Source of the DNA: Flavobacteriales bacterium UBA3431
GTDB taxonomy: Bacteria > Bacteroidota > Bacteroidia > Flavobacteriales > Schleiferiaceae
DNA: 28,705 bases
Direction: 5' to 3'
Assembly (NCBI GenBank): GCA_002381225.1
Contig: DFSS01000055.1
Location: forward strand, 29,610-58,314
Shown one piece after another: positions 23,526 to 28,705 of the stretch (positions are counted from its first letter, which is position 1; each line of letters begins with the position of its first letter). The position numbers and the translations under genes are program-made. Under the pieces are notes generated by a model. It searched no databases. It was not told the origin of the DNA and worked only from the letters and a program-made list of their open reading frames with translations.

Positions 23526-25475
23526 ATGAAAAAGCTTACGATTGTATTGGCTTTGCTGCTCGGCGGATCAACTGCGTTTGCACAGGCTACGCGCTTGGTT
23601 TTGTTTGAGGAATTCACTCAGGCTTCATGCGGCCCATGTGCCTCACAAAACCCAGCGTTCAACACATTGCTGAGTGGCAACACCACCAAGGCAATCTCCA
23701 TCAAGTACCAAACTTCTTGGCCTGGTGTAGATCCCATGAACGCCGCCAACCCCACGGATGTAGCCACGCGCGTATCCTACTACGGCGTCAATGGTGTGCC
23801 CTGGACCGCTATGGACGGTGTCGCCGCCACAGGTTCTGCCTACGCCGGTGCTCCCGCGAACGTCACGCAAACGGCTATTGATACGCGCTATGCGGTGGCC
23901 TCGCCCCTAGCCGTTTCTGTCACGCACCAATTGACTTCCGGGTATGACTCGATCTTGATCGCCGTGTCCGTGAGCAACCCAGGAACGAGCTCCGTGACCT
24001 CTGGTTCAACGGGTTCCTTGAAGCTGCACACCGTGATTGTAGAGGAAGAAATCAACTACCCCACCGCGCCCGGATCCAATGGCGAGACGGATTTCTACAG
24101 CGTGATGCGCAAAATGTTGCCCAATGCGAGCGGTACGTCTTTGGCGGACACCTGGGCAGCCGGAGCCTCGCAAACCTTCACTTTTGCAGTGCCTCTCCCC
24201 TCCTACATCGCCAACTTGGGTGAAGTGGCCGTGGTCGCTTTCGTTCAGGACAACAGCTCCAAAGACGTAAAGAATGCGGCCTACTCCGCACCCCAGGCAG
24301 TTTCTGGCTTGGCTGATGCCGGCGTCAATGCACTCAATGCCAGCACCAATGGCCTATGTGATGTAAACGTTACGCCCTCGGTCGTCATTGAGAACGCTGG
24401 TTCCATCGCCATCACTTCTGCCACAGTCGGTTACAGCATCAATGGCGGTACACCCGTTACTCAAAGCTGGACGGGCAACTTGGCCTCGGGTCAAACCGCG
24501 ACCGTCACCTTCCCCCAGGCTACATTGTCAGGCGGCACCAACGTTTTGGTCGCTACTGTTTCAAACCCCAATGGTTCAGGCGACTACAATGGCATGAACA
24601 ACATGTCGTCACCCACAAAAATTGCCGTTTTGAGCTCCACGCCTCAAGCTTCTCCCAAAACAGAAGACATGGAAGGTGCCGCTATTGGTGCCATTCCTGC
24701 TGACATGATTATGCAGTACAATACGGCTACAGCGCCACGCTTGTATGTAGTAGACAAGTCAGTGGCTGGAACGGCCTATGAATTGGGTGGCTGGGGTCAA
24801 TCCGCCAAGTCCTTGCGTTATGACTACTATGCCATCGCCTCCGGCGCGGTCATGTCTGTCACCACGCAAAAGATTAATATCAGCACATTGACGGCCCCCA
24901 AATTGTTCTTCGCGCATGCTTACGCCTCCTATGCGGGTGAAGCAGACGGTTTGAAAGTGTTTGCATCCACAGACTGTGGCACGACCTGGACCAACATCTT
25001 TGACAAATCAGGAGCAAGTCTTGCTACGTCAGGGAACCAAACGGCCCGTTTTTATCCCCAAGCGAGCCAGTGGGTTACCAACCAAATTTCCTTGGCACAG
25101 TTTGCAAGCTCCAATGAGTTGGTTTTGAAGTTCGAAGGAACTTCGGCCTATGGCAATAGCTTGTACGTAGACAATATTTGGGTTTCAAACAACGCCTTAG
25201 GTGTTGATGAGAACACAACCGCTTCATTGGTTGCCTTCCCGAATCCTGCTTCGACTACAGCGAACCTTGATCTCACCTTGACGCAAGATGCTTCTGTGGC
25301 TGTATCGCTCTTCAATGTAGCGGGTCAGCAAATCATGAACATCCCTGCCGAAGTCATGGCTGCAGGTCAGCATAATGTGGAAATCCCTGTTGCGGCATTG
25401 CCCAACGGTCTTTACACGGCTCAGGTAAGCATTGATGGTGCGGTTCAGACCGTTCGCATCTCTGTGGCTCACTAA
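23526..25475 (+). CDS. Secreted Omp28-like thioredoxin-fold protein with CARDB-like, jelly-roll and T9SS type A domains
   Basis: The 649-residue protein has a signal peptide, KKLTIVLALLLGGSTAFA, cut before Gln20. An Omp28-type domain starts with LVLFEEFTQASCGPCASQN and carries a thioredoxin-like CGPC (Cys35 and Cys38); it includes a later GVNGVPWTAMDG segment. Residues about 255-370 (VTPSVVIENAGSIAITSATV onward, shown as SVVIENAGSIAI) resemble a CARDB-like beta domain. Residues about 375-555 look like a choice-of-anchor or jelly-roll carbohydrate-binding fold, with LFFAHAYASY and LYVDNIWVS. The end, from FPNPASTTANLDL to VRISVAH, is a T9SS type A sorting domain. It should therefore be exported to the surface, carrying a possible redox-active domain. 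It is followed by a clear terminator and then a TlpA-like gene. Confidence 0.9.
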   Translation: MKKLTIVLALLLGGSTAFAQATRLVLFEEFTQASCGPCASQNPAFNTLLSGNTTKAISIKYQTSWPGVDPMNAANPTDVATRVSYYGVNGVPWTAMDGVAATGSAYAGAPANVTQTAIDTRYAVASPLAVSVTHQLTSGYDSILIAVSVSNPGTSSVTSGSTGSLKLHTVIVEEEINYPTAPGSNGETDFYSVMRKMLPNASGTSLADTWAAGASQTFTFAVPLPSYIANLGEVAVVAFVQDNSSKDVKNAAYSAPQAVSGLADAGVNALNASTNGLCDVNVTPSVVIENAGSIAITSATVGYSINGGTPVTQSWTGNLASGQTATVTFPQATLSGGTNVLVATVSNPNGSGDYNGMNNMSSPTKIAVLSSTPQASPKTEDMEGAAIGAIPADMIMQYNTATAPRLYVVDKSVAGTAYELGGWGQSAKSLRYDYYAIASGAVMSVTTQKINISTLTAPKLFFAHAYASYAGEADGLKVFASTDCGTTWTNIFDKSGASLATSGNQTARFYPQASQWVTNQISLAQFASSNELVLKFEGTSAYGNSLYVDNIWVSNNALGVDENTTASLVAFPNPASTTANLDLTLTQDASVAVSLFNVAGQQIMNIPAEVMAAGQHNVEIPVAALPNGLYTAQVSIDGAVQTVRISVAH

Positions 25476-25495
25476 GCATTATCGCCTATTTTTAC

Positions 25496-25526
25496 AATCC
25501 GGAGGGCGCCTGCTCTCCGGATTTTT
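25496..25526 (+). terminator. Intrinsic terminator between the Omp28/T9SS gene and the TlpA-like gene
   Basis: A 9-bp perfect stem, AATCCGGAG (25496-25504) pairing with CTCCGGATT (25515-25523), encloses a ten-base loop and runs into a five-T tract (25522-25526). It lies 20 bases after the stop codon. The T-tract ends only ten bases before the ATG of the next gene, leaving little space for a separate promoter, so it may act as a partial terminator within an operon. Confidence 0.85.
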
Positions 25527-25536
25527 CATTTCTATT

Positions 25537-26034
25537 ATGAAGCACCTCACCACCCTATTCGCTTTAGTGATAACCCTTGCACTTTCTGCGCAAGGGCTAC
25601 CCCATGCCGAAATTCAAAATCTCCAAGGCCAAACGTTGGACGCCGCGACGTTGAAGAACGACGGCCACCCGATGATTGTCAGCTTTTGGGCCACTTGGTG
25701 CAAACCCTGCATCAGTGAACTCAACGCTTTCCACGACTACTACATCGACCTCGTTGAAGAGACGGGCGTCAAGGTGATGGCTATTTCTATTGATGACCCT
25801 CGGACCATGAGCAAAGTGGCCCCCTTTGTGGCGGGCCAAGCTTGGGAATACGGCATATACCTGGATCCCAACTCCAACTTGCGTCGCGCCATGGGCGTGA
25901 ACAACGTCCCACACACTTTCTTGCTAGACGGCGAAGGAAAGATTGTTTGGCAAGCCAACAAATACGTACCAGGCGAAGAGGAAGAGCTCGCACACAAAGT
26001 GGAAGCCCTCGTGGCAGGACAATCCATCGAATAA
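25537..26034 (+). CDS. TlpA-like thiol:disulfide oxidoreductase (secreted thioredoxin-fold protein)
   Basis: The 165-residue protein has a short signal peptide, MKHLTTLFALVITLALSA, cut before Gln19. One thioredoxin-like domain follows, with the active site FWATWCKPCISEL (Cys55 and Cys58) and the cis-proline segment GVNNVPHTFLLDG. The layout is that of TlpA/ResA-type periplasmic thiol reductases. The ATG at 25537 was chosen because upstream codons of the frame fall inside the preceding terminator and add a sequence without signal-peptide character. It lies three bases before the DUF6029 gene, so the two are co-transcribed. It may keep the CxxC sites of its secreted neighbours reduced or oxidised; that partnership is inferred from position only. 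Confidence 0.91.
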   Translation: MKHLTTLFALVITLALSAQGLPHAEIQNLQGQTLDAATLKNDGHPMIVSFWATWCKPCISELNAFHDYYIDLVEETGVKVMAISIDDPRTMSKVAPFVAGQAWEYGIYLDPNSNLRRAMGVNNVPHTFLLDGEGKIVWQANKYVPGEEEELAHKVEALVAGQSIE

Positions 26035-26037
26035 GCC

Positions 26038-27708
26038 ATGAAGAAACTGCTCCTCCTTGCCCTTTGTGCCAGCACCTGGTCTGCCTGGGGGCAGCAGCAA
26101 TCCACCTTGCGGGCCATCCTTCAAAGCGATGCCCAATGGTACCTGCGCGACGAGGTCTTGGACCCTAGCGGCGAATTCTATCCTGACGAGCGCTTACTTG
26201 GCCAAGGCTTTGCGCTCTTCACGTATACGGATGGCGACTTCAGCGCGGGCATGCGGTACGAGAACTACCAAAACGTCATGCTCGGCTTCCCTCCCGGATT
26301 CCGCGGCGAAGGTATCAGTTACCGCTATGCACGGCTCCAGCGGGATCGCTGGAACATAACCGTCGGAAATTTCTACGAGCAGTTTGGCTCTGGCTTGATT
26401 TTCCGCTCGTATGAGGAGCGGGGCTTGGGATTGGACAATGCGATGGATGGCGTCCGCATCATCACCGACTTGGGCCATGGCCTCACCGTCAAGGGCGTCC
26501 TGGGGCGTCAACGTCTTTACTTTGGCAAAGGGGAGGGCATCGTACGCGGCCTCGACGGGGAATGGAGCCTTAACCAAGTCTTGCCTATCCTTTCTGAAAA
26601 ACAGGTCTATGCCACGGTCGGCGCCAGCTTTGTCTCCAAATTCCAAAAGAGCTTTGATCCCGTGCTCAACCTCCCCAACAACGTGGGTGCTTGGGCTACC
26701 CGAGCCAATTTGACCTACAAGGGCTTTGCGTGGAACACCGAATACGCCTACAAGATCAACGACCCCAATTACGACAACGGCTACATCTACCGCCCGGGCA
26801 CGGCCTTCCTCAGCACCTTGAGCTTTAGCAAGAAAGGTTTGGGCATTTTGGCCTCCGTCAAGCGCATTGACAACATGAGTTTCCGCTCCAACCGAGACGG
26901 CCAGCAGTTTGACCTCTTTATCAACTTTTTGCCTCCCACCACCAAGCCCCACACGTACGCGCTAGCGGCCCTGTACCCATACGCGACCCAAGTGAATGGC
27001 GAAATGGGCGGCCAGTTCGAAATCAACTACATGATCCCACGGGGAAGCAAACTGGGTGGCAAATACGGGACCCAACTAAGCCTCAACACGTCCATGGCCA
27101 ACAGCATTGACAAGGGTTTCTTGGAAGATGGCACCCGCGGTGAAAAAGGCACCCAAGGCTATACGTCGAATCCCTTTGCCTTTGGACCCATCGTATACTT
27201 CCGCGACGTGAATGCCTCGGTGACCCGGAAGTTTTCCAAGAAGTTTAAGAGCCAACTGACCCTTTTCAATTTCAAATACAACAAGACCGTCTTGAACGAC
27301 GGAGTGGGCGATATTACCCTACTTGAAGCACCCGGTACAGATTCCGTCATCAACGTTCAGGCCTTGGTCTGGGAAAACCAAATCAAGCTTCCGAAGGGAC
27401 AAACGCTGCGCACCGAATTTCAACTGGCCCTCGCCGATGGATTCCGTGGGGATATGGCCATGGGACTCGCCGAGTGGACGATTTCCCCTGACTGGACAAT
27501 TGCCGTGCAAGACATTTACAACTACGGCCACCCCAGCGAAAGCCGTCGCATCCACTACCCTATTTTATCGCTCATCCACTTCAACGGCCCCACCCGAGTC
27601 CAAATTGGCTACGGCCGCCAACAGCAAGGCATCTTCTGCGTAGGCGGTGTCTGCCGTGTGGTTCCTCCTTCGAGTGGTTTGAGCTTCTCCTTAACGACGA
27701 GTTTGTGA
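26038..27708 (+). CDS. DUF6029 family outer membrane beta-barrel protein
   Basis: The 556-residue protein starts with a signal peptide, MKKLLLLALCASTWSAWG, cut before Gln. The rest is made of alternating beta-strands with frequent aromatic residues, such as AGMRYENYQNVMLGF, ISYRYARLQRDRWNITVGNF and FGSGLIFRSYEERGLGLDN. This fits an outer-membrane barrel of the DUF6029 family, which is common in Bacteroidota and uncharacterised. Two cysteines (FCVGGVCRVVPP) lie near the C terminus, just before the last strand, and may form a disulfide in a terminal loop. The start is three bases after the TlpA-like stop, and the stop shares one base with the next start codon (TGATG). The tight packing with thiol-active genes suggests a shared job. 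Confidence 0.87.
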   Translation: MKKLLLLALCASTWSAWGQQQSTLRAILQSDAQWYLRDEVLDPSGEFYPDERLLGQGFALFTYTDGDFSAGMRYENYQNVMLGFPPGFRGEGISYRYARLQRDRWNITVGNFYEQFGSGLIFRSYEERGLGLDNAMDGVRIITDLGHGLTVKGVLGRQRLYFGKGEGIVRGLDGEWSLNQVLPILSEKQVYATVGASFVSKFQKSFDPVLNLPNNVGAWATRANLTYKGFAWNTEYAYKINDPNYDNGYIYRPGTAFLSTLSFSKKGLGILASVKRIDNMSFRSNRDGQQFDLFINFLPPTTKPHTYALAALYPYATQVNGEMGGQFEINYMIPRGSKLGGKYGTQLSLNTSMANSIDKGFLEDGTRGEKGTQGYTSNPFAFGPIVYFRDVNASVTRKFSKKFKSQLTLFNFKYNKTVLNDGVGDITLLEAPGTDSVINVQALVWENQIKLPKGQTLRTEFQLALADGFRGDMAMGLAEWTISPDWTIAVQDIYNYGHPSESRRIHYPILSLIHFNGPTRVQIGYGRQQQGIFCVGGVCRVVPPSSGLSFSLTTSL

Positions 27709-28565
27709 TGAAAAAGTTCCTTGCCCCCATAGTCATCCTTGCTACATGGGCATTGGCCCCGAGTTGTGATGTAATCACGGAGCCTTTCAAGGAAAATCCC
27801 AATCCCGTGGACACGAGTTCGGTTGTTCGCGGGGACACCCTCGTCCAAACCACACGCGCCGTCTTCATCGAGGACTTTACCGGGCACCGCTGCAAGAACT
27901 GCCCAAAGGCTTCCAAGGCCATTAAGGCCCTGGATAGCATCTACGGCCCAACGCGGATCATCCCCGTGGCACTCCATGCCGGTCCTTCTAATTTCACTGG
28001 AGTCAACGCGGATTACCCCACCGACTTCACCACGGTTGAAGGCGATGACATTGCGACCCTTTTTGGCATTTTTGCCCTCCCCATGGGCATGATCCAACGA
28101 GGGGATTATCCCACTGCGCACCAAAAAACCTACACTGCCTGGGCGGGCCTTTCCGCACAAGAAATCGCGACTGCCCCTGAGGCCCTATTCACCCTCTCAT
28201 CGGCCTATGACTCCGTTTCCCGTCAAGCCATTGTTCACTACAGTGTCAAGCTGGAGAGCGCACAAACCAACGGACTCGGCATTGCAGTCTACTTAAAGGA
28301 ATCACACATCGTTTCCCCGCAGCTCATGCCGAATAACACGCGAGATGAATTCTACGTGCACAAAAACGTCCTGCGCGCTGCACCGCTTGGCCCTACCGGT
28401 ATGGAAGTTTCAGCCACAGGTGGTGCTGCGGGCCAGGTATTCACAGGGAGCGCCACCAAGACCCTAGATCCCCTCTGGAATCCCAAAGAATGTGAATGGG
28501 TGGTCATTCTTTATGACCGAAGCACCTACCGCGTGCTTCAGCCTGCGCAAATTTTCGTCTGGTAA
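27708..28565 (+). CDS. Omp28-related lipoprotein with thioredoxin-like CxxC
   Basis: The 285-residue protein has a hydrophobic N terminus, MKKFLAPIVILATWALAPSC, whose Cys20 could be lipidated, although Ala rather than Leu at -3 makes the lipobox imperfect. After a Pro/Asn-rich spacer comes the Omp28 domain, with AVFIEDFTGHRCKNCPKASKA carrying Cys62 and Cys65 (core: DFTGHRCKNCPKA). IIPVALHAGP and a FGIFALPMGMI segment follow. The second half is beta-rich. It lacks a T9SS tail, so it should stay in the envelope, unlike the related protein at 23526. The frame can be read from a GTG one codon earlier, but the ATG at 27708, overlapping the DUF6029 stop, is better. It is the last gene of the cluster. 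Confidence 0.86.
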   Translation: MKKFLAPIVILATWALAPSCDVITEPFKENPNPVDTSSVVRGDTLVQTTRAVFIEDFTGHRCKNCPKASKAIKALDSIYGPTRIIPVALHAGPSNFTGVNADYPTDFTTVEGDDIATLFGIFALPMGMIQRGDYPTAHQKTYTAWAGLSAQEIATAPEALFTLSSAYDSVSRQAIVHYSVKLESAQTNGLGIAVYLKESHIVSPQLMPNNTRDEFYVHKNVLRAAPLGPTGMEVSATGGAAGQVFTGSATKTLDPLWNPKECEWVVILYDRSTYRVLQPAQIFVW

Positions 28566-28705
28566 TAGGGCTTGAGGGCTTGGCAAAACAACGGAAAGTC
28601 CCGGCGCGCAGCGAAGTTCCACAGCAAAATTTGAGAGGAAAAGAAACTAAACGTTTAAGCGAAAAAGCTACAGCGCGAAGCGCGAGCCACCTAGCTCCCT
28701 AGCCT
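28566..28705. other. Noncoding right end with short palindromes and CTAG-containing motif
   Basis: No gene is visible in these 140 bases. The stretch contains a perfect 10-bp palindrome, TAAACGTTTA (28648-28657), and a small GCGC-GAA-GCGC hairpin (28673-28683). A second GC-rich patch of similar wording lies near 28602-28615. The end has two CTAG units (28691-28694 and 28700-28703). No intrinsic terminator with a T-tract follows the last gene. The GC-rich AGCGCGAAG-type wording resembles short intergenic repeats, but only a genome-wide comparison can show that. Confidence 0.4.

Noticed and set aside
25432..25536. Upstream extension of the TlpA-like gene to 25432
   Set aside because: It runs through the end of the preceding gene and a strong terminator, and places a 35-residue unrelated segment before a perfect signal peptide.

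Overview
The window looks like chromosomal core DNA of a Bacteroidota bacterium, most likely of the order Flavobacteriales. The evidence is a full-length sprA (the type IX secretion translocon), proteins ending in type IX (T9SS) sorting domains, Omp28-family and DUF6029 proteins, a caa3-type oxidase accessory cluster, TAnnTTTG-like -7 promoter boxes, and no obvious Shine-Dalgarno sequences. GC content is fairly high for this group, judged by eye. No tRNA, rRNA, CRISPR array, insertion sequence, integrase or phage gene was found, and no gene-free stretch exceeds 300 bases.

Left part (1-5450): a phosphate permease with a C-terminal PhoU-like domain (minus strand) diverges from a DUF255 thioredoxin-domain protein and DNA-3-methyladenine glycosylase I (plus strand). 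The glycosylase gene meets tsaB tail to tail, and their coding ends overlap by 50 bp.

Middle part, minus strand, read from 13169 down to 4734: cysQ, ctaB (heme O synthase), two oxidase subunit III genes, a subunit IV gene, a SCO copper chaperone, a DUF420 protein, a tiny CxxC membrane protein, a TolC-family protein, a periplasmic adaptor and tsaB. Most junctions overlap or are separated by only a few bases, so this is probably one long transcription unit, with an extra putative promoter before the second subunit III. The ctaB-to-small-protein segment should supply heme A precursor, copper and structural subunits to a caa3 oxidase whose subunits I and II lie elsewhere.

Second minus-strand block, 22636 down to 13258: ruvA, sprA, gcvH, a VanZ-like gene and tonB, closed by a clear intrinsic terminator. 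This order is familiar from Flavobacteriia.

Right part (22673-28565): a small T9SS cargo gene (minus) diverges from a plus-strand cluster. The cluster encodes a secreted Omp28/thioredoxin-like protein with a T9SS tail, a TlpA-like thiol oxidoreductase, a DUF6029 outer-membrane protein and an Omp28-like lipoprotein. Three of its four products carry a thioredoxin-type CxxC. It is the best candidate here for an undescribed envelope system. The 151-bp divergent intergenic region holds two -7-like boxes facing outwards with a 12-bp direct repeat between them. The last 140 bp are noncoding, with short palindromes and a CTAG-containing motif resembling one at the left edge.
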